From positions 248,001-312,000 of the forward strand of contig NZ_BCUV01000002.1 of the NCBI RefSeq assembly GCF_001591405.1: a stretch of 64,000 bases of DNA, written 5' to 3'. The stretch comes from Janibacter terrae NBRC 107853. GTDB lineage: Bacteria > Actinomycetota > Actinomycetes > Actinomycetales > Dermatophilaceae. Each line of letters opens with the position of its first letter. Position 1 is the first letter of the stretch. The position numbers and the translations under genes are program-made. Below, one piece after another: positions 54,472 through 64,000 of the stretch. The notes under the pieces were generated by a model. The model saw nothing but the letters and a program-made list of their open reading frames with translations, was not told the origin of the DNA and ran no database searches.

Positions 54472-55944
54472 GTGGTCGGCGTCCCGCGTCTGGTCGACGT
54501 GGACGCTGGTGCCGGCCGGGCAGCCCTGCGGCCTCTGCAGGGGATGCTGGCCGTCACCGACCTGCTGGTCATCGTCTGGGCCACCTTCGGCGCGCAGTTC
54601 GTCCGCTTCGGCATCGAGGGCCGGACCGACGTGGCGGCCACCGCCGGCAACCTGACGCTGAGCTACACCGCCTTCAGCGTCGTGCTGGCCATCGCGTGGT
54701 GGCTCATGCTGCGCCTGCACGGCGCGTACGAGTCCCACGTGCTGGGCCACGGGACCGCCGAGTACCGCATCATCGGCGTCGCCTCCCTGAGGCTCTTCGC
54801 CGGTGTCGCGATGCTGGGCTTCGCCCTGCAGGTGGACGTGGCGCGCGGGTACATCCTCCTCGCCCTGCCGGCGGGGGTCGTCGGACTCTCCGTGGCCCGC
54901 CGCGCCTGGCGCACGTGGCTGGGGGACCGTCGGGAGGTCGGCGACCTCAGCCTCGACGTGCTCGTCGTCGGGGAGGGTGCAGCGGTGACCGAGCTGGTGG
55001 GCGTCTTCGCCGCCGTGCCGCAGGCGGGGTACCGCGTCGTCTGTGCCTGCACGACGGCGGAGACGGTGCTCCCACCCGACCTGCCGGTGCTCGGCAGCCC
55101 GCGCGAGGCGGCCAAGGTGGCCATCGAGCTCGGCGTGGACGTCGTGGCGTGCGTGGGGGAGCACGGACTCGGCGCCGTGGGCCTGCGACGTCTGGGGTGG
55201 GCGCTCGAGGGCAGCGACATCGGCCTCGTGGTCTCGCCCGGGCTCACCGAGGTGGCCGGGCCCCGGGTGCTGACGCGCCCGGTCGCGGGGCTGCCCCTGC
55301 TGCACGTGGAGGCGCCGACCTTCTCCGGTCCCAAGCTCGTCCTCAAGTCGATGGTCGACTGGATCGGGGCGCTTCTCCTCGTGATCCTGTTCTCGCCCCT
55401 CCTGCTCGGCGTGGCGCTCGTGACGAAGCTGTCCGACGGTGGGCCGGTCTTCTTCCGGCAGGTGCGGGTGGGCCTCGACGGCGAGCTCTTCCGCATGACG
55501 AAGTTCCGCTCGATGGTCGTCGACGCCGAAGCCCGCCTGGCTGACCTGGAGACGTCCCGCGACGAGGACGCCGACGTGGACCGTGGGGTGCTGTTCAAGA
55601 TGAAGGACGACCCCCGGGTCACACCCGTCGGTCGGTTCATCCGCCGGTACTCCATCGACGAGCTGCCGCAGCTCTTCGACGTGCTGCGCGGGGAGATGAG
55701 CCTGGTCGGCCCTCGTCCGCCGCTGCCCTCGGAGGTCTCGGAGTACGCCGACGACGTGCGACGGCGCCTGCTCGTCAAGCCCGGCATGACCGGCCTGTGG
55801 CAGATCAACGGGCGCAGCGACCTGTCGTGGGACGAGTCCGTGAGGTTCGACCTCTACTACGTGGAGAACTGGTCCGTCGCCCAGGACCTCGTCATCCTGT
55901 GGCGCACCCTCTCCGCCGTCGTCTCCCGGGACGGGGCCTACTGA
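54472..55944 (+). CDS. Polyprenyl glycosylphosphotransferase (WbaP/ExoY-like)
   Basis: 490 aa. Four N-terminal helices, a soluble domain, then a fifth helix (KSMVDWIGALLLVILFSPLL) and the catalytic domain: FFRQVRVGLDGELFRMTKFR, DDPRVTPVGRFIRRYSIDEL, PQLFDVLRGEMSLVGPRPPL, GMTGLWQINGRSDLSWDE. Moves a sugar-1-phosphate from UDP-sugar to undecaprenyl phosphate, the first step of a surface polysaccharide or glycan. Confidence 0.92.
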   Translation: MVGVPRLVDVDAGAGRAALRPLQGMLAVTDLLVIVWATFGAQFVRFGIEGRTDVAATAGNLTLSYTAFSVVLAIAWWLMLRLHGAYESHVLGHGTAEYRIIGVASLRLFAGVAMLGFALQVDVARGYILLALPAGVVGLSVARRAWRTWLGDRREVGDLSLDVLVVGEGAAVTELVGVFAAVPQAGYRVVCACTTAETVLPPDLPVLGSPREAAKVAIELGVDVVACVGEHGLGAVGLRRLGWALEGSDIGLVVSPGLTEVAGPRVLTRPVAGLPLLHVEAPTFSGPKLVLKSMVDWIGALLLVILFSPLLLGVALVTKLSDGGPVFFRQVRVGLDGELFRMTKFRSMVVDAEARLADLETSRDEDADVDRGVLFKMKDDPRVTPVGRFIRRYSIDELPQLFDVLRGEMSLVGPRPPLPSEVSEYADDVRRRLLVKPGMTGLWQINGRSDLSWDESVRFDLYYVENWSVAQDLVILWRTLSAVVSRDGAY

Positions 55945-56663
55945 TGACGGACGACCAGCGACGGACGTGGAGCGCGCCGTTCCGTCCCCGCAGCTACCAC
56001 GCGCTGTGGTCCATGCTCACGACGAGCCTGCAGCCGGTCGAGTCAGTGGACCGGTACGTGCGCGGGACCGGTGAGTACCCGTGGACCACGTCGCTGCGGA
56101 CGCCGATCGGACCGGTCCGGCTGGTCGTCCCGCACCCGCACGACGTGCGGACGGTCAACGACATCTTCCACCGCCATGACTACGGCACGGGACGACCGCG
56201 GGTGGTCGTCGACGTCGGCGGCAACATCGGTGTCAGCGCGGCCTGGTTCCTCAGTCGCTCCCCCCACACGCGGGTGCACGTGTGGGAGCCGGTGCCGCAC
56301 AACCTGCAGACGCTGCGCACCAACGTCGCGCGCTTCGGTGACCGCTGCGTGGTCCACGAGGCGGGGCTGGCCCCGCAGGCGGGTCCGGCGACCCTCCTCG
56401 TGGTCCCGCTCGGTCGCTCCAGCACGCTCGCCCAGAGCCTGCCGACCGCCGACGCCCGGGTCGCCGTCGAGGTCTGGTGCGAGGCCGTCGACGACGCGTT
56501 GCGCGGTGTGCTCGAGGGCGAAGGGGGGCACATCGACCTCGTCAAGATCGGCACGGGGGGCAGCGTGGAGGCCATCGTGGACGCGATCGCCGTCGACGTG
56601 CGCGAGGCGATCGACGAGATCGTCTACGAGTACCCCGGCGGGGTCAGGCGGCTGAGCGCCTGA
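55944..56663 (+). CDS. FkbM-like SAM methyltransferase
   Basis: 239 aa. SAM motif VVVDVGGNIGVSAAWFLS and VHVWEPVPHNLQTLRTNVAR. In FkbM enzymes the later motif is IKIDVEGAE; here it reads VKIGTGGSVE, losing the Asp, so activity may differ. One-base overlap with the sugar transferase gene. Probably O-methylates a sugar of the polysaccharide. Confidence 0.75.
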   Translation: MTDDQRRTWSAPFRPRSYHALWSMLTTSLQPVESVDRYVRGTGEYPWTTSLRTPIGPVRLVVPHPHDVRTVNDIFHRHDYGTGRPRVVVDVGGNIGVSAAWFLSRSPHTRVHVWEPVPHNLQTLRTNVARFGDRCVVHEAGLAPQAGPATLLVVPLGRSSTLAQSLPTADARVAVEVWCEAVDDALRGVLEGEGGHIDLVKIGTGGSVEAIVDAIAVDVREAIDEIVYEYPGGVRRLSA

Positions 56664-57737
<1,074 letters not shown>

Positions 57738-57739
57738 AG

Positions 57740-58273
57740 GTGGCCGTCCACGGGGTCTCCATCGCCGTGCCGGAGCCCTGGGGCTCCCAGCTGCAGCAGC
57801 ACCGCGAGGACGTCGGTGACCCCATGGCGCGGGCCATCCCGCCGCACATCACCCTGATGCCGCCGACGGAGATCTCGGCGAGCGAGCTGCCCGACTTCAC
57901 CCGGCACCTCCAGGCGGTCGTGCGGGCCCACGGCCCCTTCACCGTCCGGCTGCGGGGGACCGGCACCTTCCGCCCGGTGAGCCCGGTCGTCTTCGTCCAG
58001 GTCTCCCAAGGGATCCCGATGTGCGAGCGACTCGAGCAGGCGGTGCGCCGGGGGCCGGTGACCCGTGACCTCGAGTTCCCCTACCACCCCCACGTGACGA
58101 TCGCGCACCACGTCGACGAGAGCGCCCTCGACCAGGCCTTCGACGGGCTCGCGGGCTTCGACGCCCGGTTCGAGGTGGGCGAGATCCACCTGTACCAGCA
58201 CGGGGCGGACGGCGTGTGGCGCCCGATGCAGGGCTTCCGGCTCAGCGGGACGCGTCTGCAGCCTTCATCGTGA
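57740..58273 (+). CDS. 2'-5' RNA ligase family protein
   Basis: 177 aa, 2H phosphoesterase fold with both His motifs: PPHITLMPP and YHPHVTIAHH. Family members act as cyclic phosphodiesterases or RNA ligases. GTG start 2 nt after the trpS stop. Its 3' end overlaps the MarR gene on the other strand by 32 bp. Confidence 0.85.
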   Translation: MAVHGVSIAVPEPWGSQLQQHREDVGDPMARAIPPHITLMPPTEISASELPDFTRHLQAVVRAHGPFTVRLRGTGTFRPVSPVVFVQVSQGIPMCERLEQAVRRGPVTRDLEFPYHPHVTIAHHVDESALDQAFDGLAGFDARFEVGEIHLYQHGADGVWRPMQGFRLSGTRLQPSS

Positions 58274-58733
58274 GGTGACCCTCCGGGTCGAGCCGCTCCA
58301 GGATCGCCGTCGCGACGTCGCCCAGCTGCCCGACCTGCTCGGGGGTCAGCGCGTCGAAGACCTCCTCGCGCACGAGGGAGACGTGGCCGGGTGCGGCATC
58401 GACGATCGTCTGCCACCCGAGGTCGGTGAGGCTCGCGTCGTTGGCGCGCGCGTCGGTGGCGCTCGGCTGACGACGCACGAGACCGCGGTCCTCCAGACGG
58501 CGCACGACATGCGAGAGCCGCGGCAGCGTCGCCTGGGTGCGCTGGCCCAGCCAGGACATCCGCAGGGTCCGCTCGGGGGCCTCGGAGAGCATGGCGAGCA
58601 CCTGGTACTCGAAGTGCGTCAGCTGCGCGTCACGCCGCAGCTGGGCGTCCAGGCGGGCTGGCAGCAGCTCCGCGAGCGCGATGAGCCGGAGCCAGGCGGT
58701 CATCTCGTCGTCGTCGAGCCAGCGCGGGTCCAT
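58242..58733 (-). CDS. MarR family transcriptional regulator
   Basis: 163 aa winged helix: LTHFEYQVLAMLSEAPERTL, RLSHVVRRLEDRGLVRRQPS, DARANDASLTDLGW. Diverges from rfbC with a perfect 12-bp palindrome in the shared region, the likely operator. Ligand unknown. Confidence 0.9.
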   Translation of the reverse strand: MDPRWLDDDEMTAWLRLIALAELLPARLDAQLRRDAQLTHFEYQVLAMLSEAPERTLRMSWLGQRTQATLPRLSHVVRRLEDRGLVRRQPSATDARANDASLTDLGWQTIVDAAPGHVSLVREEVFDALTPEQVGQLGDVATAILERLDPEGHLTMKAADASR

Positions 58734-58752
58734 GGGCTCATTGTGTCTGTGC

Positions 58753-58764
58753 TTGTCGCGACAA
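58753..58764. promoter_or_regulatory. Candidate MarR operator TTGTCGCGACAA
   Basis: Perfect 12-bp palindrome of the TTGT-N4-ACAA type, 20 bp from the marR start and 36 bp from the rfbC start. Confidence 0.55.
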
Positions 58765-58799
58765 TCAACTACTGGGGCGCGGGCGGCATACTCGTGCCC

Positions 58800-59366
58800 A
58801 TGGACGTCACGCACACGTCGCTCCCCGGGGTCCTGGTCCTCACGCCCACCCCGTACCGGGACGACCGCGGGTTCTTCTCCCGCACCTTCGACGCCGAGGT
58901 CGTGGCCTCGGCCGGCATCGACCCGCACGGGTTCGTCCAGGACTCCGTCTCCCGGTCGCGGCAGGGGGTCGTGCGGGGCCTGCACGTGCGGACCGGGGCC
59001 GGCGAGGCGAAGCTGGTCCGCTGCTCGCGGGGCGCCATCTTCGACGTCGTCGTCGACCTGCGACCCGGCTCGCCGACGTACCTGACCTGGCTCTCCTTCG
59101 ACCTCGACGACGAGACGCCACGCTCGGTGTACATCCCGGCGGGGTGTGCCCACGGGTTCCAGGCACTCACCGAGCCGGCGGACATCACGTACCGGATCGA
59201 CCGTGAGCACGACCCGTCCGAGGACCTGACGATCTCCTTCCGCGACCCCCGGCTCGACATCCCGTGGCCGCTGCCCGTGACCCTGGCCTCGGCCAAGGAC
59301 CTCGACGCGCCGCTGCTGGAGCAGCTGGAGGGACGGCTGGCGACGATCGCCCCCGCGCCGCGCTGA
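58800..59366 (+). CDS. rfbC: dTDP-4-dehydrorhamnose 3,5-epimerase (RfbC/RmlC-like)
   Basis: 188 aa cupin-type epimerase. DDRGFFSRTFD, QDSVSRSRQGVVRGLHVR with catalytic His, VDLRPGSPT, and IPAGCAHGFQAL are characteristic. Epimerises 4-keto-6-deoxy-dTDP-sugars; 3-epimerase relatives exist. ATG follows CATACT by 7 nt. Confidence 0.88.
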   Translation: MDVTHTSLPGVLVLTPTPYRDDRGFFSRTFDAEVVASAGIDPHGFVQDSVSRSRQGVVRGLHVRTGAGEAKLVRCSRGAIFDVVVDLRPGSPTYLTWLSFDLDDETPRSVYIPAGCAHGFQALTEPADITYRIDREHDPSEDLTISFRDPRLDIPWPLPVTLASAKDLDAPLLEQLEGRLATIAPAPR

Positions 59367-59387
59367 CCGGGTCTCCCCACGGTCGGC

Positions 59388-60698
59388 TCAGGCGTCGGCG
59401 TCGCGTGCGACGGGCTCGAGGACGTCGGCCGCCAGGAGCCGCTGGGCGGCGGCGTGGACGGCCCCGAAGTCGGTGCCCGCCCGCTCGGCGATGTCCAGCA
59501 GCGAGGTCTGGCCGTCGGCCAGCGCGAGCACCCACAGCATCGCCATGACCGCGTCGTCGGCGGAGCGGCCGCCCGTCGTCGGGTAGAGGCCGCGGCGGCC
59601 GAGCTGGGGCTCGCCGCGGGGGAGGAGGTTGCGGTGGAACCCGTCGTGCTCGAGCACGGCCACGATCTCGGTCAGCGCGCGCACGGACTCGGCGAGCCGC
59701 CCACCCGAGATGAGCGACAGGTCGTCGGCCGAGGTGTGGTACTCCGGGTACTCACCGTGCGGCGTCCGGGTCAGCCGCCCGACGGGCAGGTCGAAGCCGA
59801 GCGAGTTGTACTGCCGCTCGTCGTAGCCCCACGGTGCGTAGTCCCGGATCTCACCGTGCCGGCGGGTGACGACGTGGGCGGCGGCGCGGTCGATCGCGCG
59901 GTCACCGTGGCGGCTGCGCTTGTAGACGAGCGGTCCCGGCCCGCCGAGTCCGGTGAGGACGAGGCCGTGCCGCACCCGGGGCAGCACGGCCTCGCGGTGC
60001 TCCAACCACACGAGGGAGCCGATCGTGCCGGGAGCGAAGACGAACCGGTAGGTCAGGCGCCGCGCCGGGAGGGCGGACACGTGGCGGGCGAGCTCGATCG
60101 CGGTGGCGAGCCCGCTGAGGTTGTCGTTGGCCATGGCCGGGTGGCACAGGTGGCTGCTGACGAGCACCTCGTCGTCGGTGTCGCCGGGGACGACGAGCTC
60201 GCCCCAGGTCAGCTCCCCGGGGCCGAGCCGGCTGTCGACGACGACGTCGTAGGGCCCCTCGTCGAGACCGTCGAGCACGCGTTGGGTGAGGCAGAAGCCC
60301 CAGTCGCGGTGGTAGTAGCTCGTCCGGTAGGGGATCCAGTCGGGGTGCTCCGGGAGCGTGTGCAGGTGGGGGCGCAGCGCCGCGAGGTCCATGCGCTCGT
60401 GCACGGGCACGCTGTACCCGACGAGGTGCAGGTCGTGGTCGGCGAGGTCGACGACGCGGCGGCCGTCCGCGTGGGTGATGTGGGCCGCCGTGACGTTCCA
60501 CTCCTCGGGCACGACCCAGTCGCAGGCCCGGCTGCCCGAGGGGACCGCGTGCCGCTCGATGGGCAGGTCCTCGGCGATGACGTCGAGCGTGCCCCGGACC
60601 CCGTCGCCGGTGAGGCTGCGCAGGTGGGGCCGCAGGCGGGCGACCCGCTCCAGCAGGACGGCTCCCAGCGCCCCGTCGGCGTCCTGCGTGCCCGGCAC
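59388..60698 (-). CDS. DUF4910 aminopeptidase-like protein
   Basis: 436 aa. The M28/DUF4910 fold has SHLCHPAMANDNLSG with metal ligands His and Asp, a SADDL segment (HTSADDLSLIS), and a C-terminal winged-helix-like part (LLDIAERAGTDFGAVHAA). DUF4910 proteins are often encoded in sugar or polysaccharide loci, beside aminotransferases; the reaction is not established. GTG 60698 starts 2 nt after the epimerase stop. Confidence 0.82.
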   Translation of the reverse strand: MPGTQDADGALGAVLLERVARLRPHLRSLTGDGVRGTLDVIAEDLPIERHAVPSGSRACDWVVPEEWNVTAAHITHADGRRVVDLADHDLHLVGYSVPVHERMDLAALRPHLHTLPEHPDWIPYRTSYYHRDWGFCLTQRVLDGLDEGPYDVVVDSRLGPGELTWGELVVPGDTDDEVLVSSHLCHPAMANDNLSGLATAIELARHVSALPARRLTYRFVFAPGTIGSLVWLEHREAVLPRVRHGLVLTGLGGPGPLVYKRSRHGDRAIDRAAAHVVTRRHGEIRDYAPWGYDERQYNSLGFDLPVGRLTRTPHGEYPEYHTSADDLSLISGGRLAESVRALTEIVAVLEHDGFHRNLLPRGEPQLGRRGLYPTTGGRSADDAVMAMLWVLALADGQTSLLDIAERAGTDFGAVHAAAQRLLAADVLEPVARDADA

Positions 60699-60700
60699 CG

Positions 60701-61723
60701 TCAGCCCCGCACGTGGAGCAGCGCGTCGAGGCGACCCTGCTCCGTGAGCTCCTCGATGCGACGCAGCCGGACGTAGCGGGGACCCTCGAACTCCTCGCTC
60801 GTCAGGCCGATGCGCTCCATGTCCTCGGCGAGCTCGACGATGCCCCGGTCGATCGTCCACTCCGGGGTGAAGGCGGGCAGGAGGTCGCCGATCTTGCGGA
60901 AGTCGACCCGGTAGTCGCGGGCGTCGGGTCCGGCTCCCTCGGCGAAGGTCACGGGCGCGCCGGTGTGCTCGGCCACCGCGGTCGCGATGTCGCGGATCTG
61001 GACGACGTCCTCGTCGCGGCCGACGTTGAAGGCCTGGTCGTGCACGGTCTCGCGCGGGGCCTCGAGCGCTGCGAGGAAGGCCATGGAGATGTCGCGCACG
61101 TGCACGAGCGGTCGCCAGGGGCTGCCGTCGCTCTGCAGCCGCACCTCGCCGCGGGTCAGTGCCGTGCCGGTGAGGTTGTTGACGACGATGTCGGCGCGCA
61201 GCCGGGGGGAGGAGCCGTAGGCCGTGGCATTGCGCAGGTACGTCGGACTGAAGTCGTCGTCGGCGAGCCGGGCGAGGAGCGCCTCGGCGCGGACCTTGCT
61301 CTCCCCGTAGGGCGTCACGGGGTTGAACTCGCTGTCCTCCGCCTTGAGCGAGCTGCCGCCGGCACCGTAGAGCGAGCACGAGGAGGAGAAGAGGAAGCGC
61401 GGGACCCCCGCGGCCTTGGCCACCGCGCCGATGTGGCCGACCGCGTCGGCGTTGACCGAGTAGGTGGCCTCGGGGTTGAGGTGGCCGATCGGGTCGTTGG
61501 AGATCGCGGCGAGGTGGACGACCGCGCCGAAACCCGTGAGGTCCTCCACGCCCACGTCCCGGACGTCCCCGGTGCGGGAGGTGTACCCGGTCGGCTGCGG
61601 ACCGAAGTCACACCCGTCGTACCACCCCGCGTCGAGGCCGACGACCTCGTGCCCTGCCTCCTGGAGGATCGGCACGAGGACCGCTCCGATGTAGCCCCGG
61701 TCGCCGTTGACGAGTACGCGCAT
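60701..61723 (-). CDS. NAD-dependent epimerase/dehydratase
   Basis: 340 aa extended SDR. Nucleotide loop [11 protein letters not shown], variable at the first Gly (family GGxGYIG). Ser-Tyr-Lys: SSSCSLYG and YGESK. Probably acts on a nucleotide sugar in the same pathway as RfbC. GGAGGGCAC precedes the ATG. Confidence 0.88.
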   Translation of the reverse strand: MRVLVNGDRGYIGAVLVPILQEAGHEVVGLDAGWYDGCDFGPQPTGYTSRTGDVRDVGVEDLTGFGAVVHLAAISNDPIGHLNPEATYSVNADAVGHIGAVAKAAGVPRFLFSSSCSLYGAGGSSLKAEDSEFNPVTPYGESKVRAEALLARLADDDFSPTYLRNATAYGSSPRLRADIVVNNLTGTALTRGEVRLQSDGSPWRPLVHVRDISMAFLAALEAPRETVHDQAFNVGRDEDVVQIRDIATAVAEHTGAPVTFAEGAGPDARDYRVDFRKIGDLLPAFTPEWTIDRGIVELAEDMERIGLTSEEFEGPRYVRLRRIEELTEQGRLDALLHVRG

Positions 61724-61796
61724 GTGCCCTCCACCCCGAGGGTCGGCGCGGGTACCGACCGGCACGGCGATCGTCTCACAGGCCGTTCTCGAGGGG

Positions 61797-61802
61797 TAGC
61801 CT
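61797..61802 (+). promoter_or_regulatory. -10 box TAGCCT, leaderless start of DUF4038 hydrolase
   Basis: TAGCCT with 7 nt before GTG 61810. Confidence 0.5.
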
Positions 61803-61809
61803 TCACAAG

Positions 61810-63267
61810 GTGGGTCGTCGGGTTCTCGCCGTGACAGCGTTGGCCGTGGTGCTCGCCCTCGGGATGTGGACCGTCGGCGTCGTGCGGGGTGATGACTCGC
61901 GCGAGGTCACCGCGGGTCCGGTGCCGTCCGAGCTGTCCATGCGGCCCGAGCCGGCCGAGCCGGCCGAGCCGTCCAAGCCGCCGGTGCGAGAGTACGTCCC
62001 CCTCGTCACCGCGGTCGCCCCATCCGGCAGGTACTTCGTCGACCAGCACGGTCGACCCCTCTTGGTGCGGGGGGACTCCCCGTGGTCGCTCATGACGGAC
62101 CTGTCGGCCGACCAGGCGAGGCGCTACTTCGCCGACCGGCAGTCCCGGGGGGTCAACGCGATGATCGTCTCGGTGCTCGGCTCCGTGGGCAACGGTGGCC
62201 CGAGCGACGACGGCGCGACGCACGACGGTGTCCGACCCTTCCGTGACGGGGGCATCACCGACTGGAACCCCGCCTACTGGCGCAGGATGCATGCCTACGT
62301 CCGGATGGCGCAGCAGCACGGCATCACGCTCGTCCTGTACCCGGTGGACTCCTGGGTCGTCGACAGCGGGCTCGTCCCGACCGAGCTCGGCGCGTGCCGG
62401 GCCTACGGCCGCAAGGTGGGGGAGTTCTTCGCGGACCTGCCCAACATCATGTGGTCCGTCGGAGGCGACTACCTGCCGGACCGGGCCTCCGAGAGCGGGA
62501 CGGAGGTCGACCGCTGCCTGGACGCGGTGCTCGACGGCATCCGTCGATCCGGCGACACCCGGCCCCGCACGATCCAGGTGAGTGGGGGCCAGCCGATGGC
62601 CTCGAGCGACGACCCCTTCTGGCGCCACCGCATCAGCTTCAACTTCGCCTACACGTACTCGCCGACCTACCGGCTCGTCCGCCGGGCCCGCGCGGCGGAC
62701 CCGGCCCGCCCGGTGGTCTTCGGGGAGGGCAACTACGAGCGAGAGAACCTCCAGGGCAACCAGCCGACCACGCCCGAGACCCTGCGCCGCCAGACGGCGT
62801 GGGCGCTCACGAGCGGCGCGGTGGCGGACTTCTACGGCTCCGACGACTGGGAGTTCCGCAGTGGGTGGCAGGACCGGCTCCACGCACCCGGTCTGGCGGA
62901 CGTCGGGCACGTGCGCGACGTCGTCGAGGGGTTGCCGTGGTGGACCTGGGAGCCGGACACCGAGGGCGACTTCATCACCTCGGGCCGGGGGCAGGCCATC
63001 ACGGAGGACGACGGCACGACGGACGTGCTCGACAGCGACCTGGCTACGGCAGCCCTCGCGCCCGACGGGTCGAGCGGGCTCGTCTACGTCCCGACCGCCC
63101 GCACGTTCACCATCGACGACTCGCGGCTGGCGGGCTCCGTGCGCGCCGCCTGGGTGGACCCCTCGACCGGCAGCAGGCGGTCCGTACCGGTGCGGGCCAC
63201 GTACCGGACCCCCGGTGCCAACGCCGACGGGGACGGTGACTGGCTGCTCGAGCTCACCAGCCGCTGA
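61810..63267 (+). CDS. Secreted or anchored DUF4038 glycoside hydrolase-like protein
   Basis: 485 aa. N-terminal signal/anchor helix (5-25), a short Pro-Ala-Glu linker, then a TIM-barrel DUF4038 domain (GH140 apiosidase-like): [43 protein letters not shown] with probable acidic catalysts, and a C-terminal beta domain. Outside the cell; may trim the locus polysaccharide. Confidence 0.82.
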   Translation: MGRRVLAVTALAVVLALGMWTVGVVRGDDSREVTAGPVPSELSMRPEPAEPAEPSKPPVREYVPLVTAVAPSGRYFVDQHGRPLLVRGDSPWSLMTDLSADQARRYFADRQSRGVNAMIVSVLGSVGNGGPSDDGATHDGVRPFRDGGITDWNPAYWRRMHAYVRMAQQHGITLVLYPVDSWVVDSGLVPTELGACRAYGRKVGEFFADLPNIMWSVGGDYLPDRASESGTEVDRCLDAVLDGIRRSGDTRPRTIQVSGGQPMASSDDPFWRHRISFNFAYTYSPTYRLVRRARAADPARPVVFGEGNYERENLQGNQPTTPETLRRQTAWALTSGAVADFYGSDDWEFRSGWQDRLHAPGLADVGHVRDVVEGLPWWTWEPDTEGDFITSGRGQAITEDDGTTDVLDSDLATAALAPDGSSGLVYVPTARTFTIDDSRLAGSVRAAWVDPSTGSRRSVPVRATYRTPGANADGDGDWLLELTSR

Positions 63268-63301
63268 GCCGGGCGGTCGCCGGCCAGGGCGGTCGGTGCG
63301 G

Positions 63302-64000
63302 TCATCGACGCACCTCCAGCCGGCGGGGTTCGGCGAGGCTGCGCAGGGCCGGCGCGACCGGACGACCCCGCAGGAGGCCCTCGACCCCACCCTGCTCGAG
63401 GGCCCGGGCGTAGACGGGCAGGGCACCGCGGACCGCATCCACCGTCAGGTCGAGGTCCTCGTCGGTGTGGGCGGCGGAGATGACGAAGGACTGCCCGAGG
63501 ACGCCGCGCTGCAGGAGCTCCTGGAGGAAGAGGGTGCGGAAGGCCTGGGAGGGCCGGCCGAGGTGGTCCTTCGTCGTGAAGACGGCGCACGAGGGACGAC
63601 CGATGACGGCGACATGGTCCTGCAGCCCGAGCTCGCGGCTCGCGGCGTTGACCTCCTCGGCGAGGCGGGTGCCCTGGCGCTCCATCGTCCCGACGACGTC
63701 CTCCTCGCGGTAGACCCGGGAGACGGCGAGGCTGGCTGCGAGCCCGATGGTCTCGGGACCGTGGGTCGTCGACAGGAGGAAGACGCGCGGGCGGTCGGTG
63801 CTCAGCCCGCCGAGCTCGAGCAGGCTGCGCCGCCCCGCGAGCGCCGAGACGGCCACCCCGTTGCCGAGCGCCTTGCCCCAGGTCGACAGGTCGGGCGTGA
63901 CGCCGTACACCGCCTGCGCCCCGCCGGACGACCAGCGCATGCCGGTGATCATCTCGTCGAGGACCAGGACGATCCCGTGCTGGTCGGCCAGGTCGCGCAG
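63302..64000 (-). CDS. Class III aminotransferase (GSA-like), C-terminal 233 codons (runs off right edge)
   Basis: The visible part starts in LADQHGIVLVLDEMITGMRW, the PLP-pyridine Asp region, and has the Schiff-base Lys in DLSTWGKALGNG. It resembles glutamate-1-semialdehyde aminomutase-type enzymes that in sugar clusters act on keto sugars or side chains. The N-terminus lies beyond the window. Confidence 0.85.
   Translation of the reverse strand: MRDLADQHGIVLVLDEMITGMRWSSGGAQAVYGVTPDLSTWGKALGNGVAVSALAGRRSLLELGGLSTDRPRVFLLSTTHGPETIGLAASLAVSRVYREEDVVGTMERQGTRLAEEVNAASRELGLQDHVAVIGRPSCAVFTTKDHLGRPSQAFRTLFLQELLQRGVLGQSFVISAAHTDEDLDLTVDAVRGALPVYARALEQGGVEGLLRGRPVAPALRSLAEPRRLEVRR

Noticed and set aside
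61951-61972. GCCGAGCCG tandem repeat
   Set aside because: It encodes the Ala-Glu-Pro linker of the DUF4038 protein and is ordinary low complexity; the same applies to the Ala-Glu run in the RskA-like protein.

Overview
This window is from a very high-GC actinobacterial chromosome, most likely a Micrococcales (Intrasporangiaceae-like) organism; the family-level placement is inference. Supporting evidence: GTG starts are common, many genes begin 6-7 nt after a TANNNT -10 box, and several actinobacterial neighbourhoods are present (guaB3 - GMC oxidoreductase - SURF1 - DUF3817 - guaA; murT-gatD; perM/DUF6350-purN-purH; folD-DUF3017; SigK-RskA with a fasciclin lipoprotein). No tRNA, rRNA, CRISPR array, prophage or classical insertion sequence was seen.

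Layout. 1-7.6 kb: edge of an MFS exporter, then purine genes and oxidoreductases. 7.6-14.6 kb: plsC, the peptidoglycan amidation pair murT-gatD, then a PIG-L deacetylase, a GT4 glycosyltransferase and a YbhN-type membrane protein. 15-16 kb: an AbiEi-like/DUF559 gene bracketed by two 81-bp palindromic direct repeats. 16-22.4 kb: a DNA repair neighbourhood (UdgB, LigD polymerase domain, PcrA) with TfoX-N and GNAT genes. 22.4-26.7 kb: M23 peptidase, lipase, sucCD. 26.8-30.6 kb: FMN riboswitch and ribD-ribE-ribBA-ribH. 30.6-37.3 kb: SigE-type sigma factor, perM-like gene, purN, ZTP riboswitch-purH, folD, mdh.

37.5-48.0 kb is the most unusual part. A SigL-like ECF sigma/ZAS anti-sigma pair is followed by a small membrane gene and a tightly coupled nine-gene operon: MDR dehydrogenase, degenerate PTPS-like protein, GT4, methyltransferase, YbhN-type flippase, stand-alone RibD-like reductase, second GTP cyclohydrolase II, a CDP-alcohol phosphatidyltransferase fused to an LtaS-like phosphotransferase, and a second methyltransferase. 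The sigma gene, the membrane gene and the operon each carry the same promoter, TGAACC-N16-CGT. I infer an envelope-stress-controlled pathway that makes a GTP-derived, glycosylated or lipid-linked envelope compound. I do not recognise it as a described pathway.

48.0-51.7 kb: a SigK/RskA module with a fasciclin lipoprotein and a membrane molybdopterin oxidoreductase; both targets have CCATCC-N15-CCGAAC promoters. 51.7-54 kb: monomeric isocitrate dehydrogenase. 54-64 kb: surface polysaccharide genes (sugar transferase, FkbM-like methyltransferase, RfbC, DUF4910, NAD epimerase, secreted DUF4038 hydrolase, class III aminotransferase) interrupted by trpS, a 2'-5' RNA ligase-like gene and a MarR regulator.

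A 9-mer, CGAAGGGGG, recurs about 37 times across the window on both strands, including inside terminator stems.
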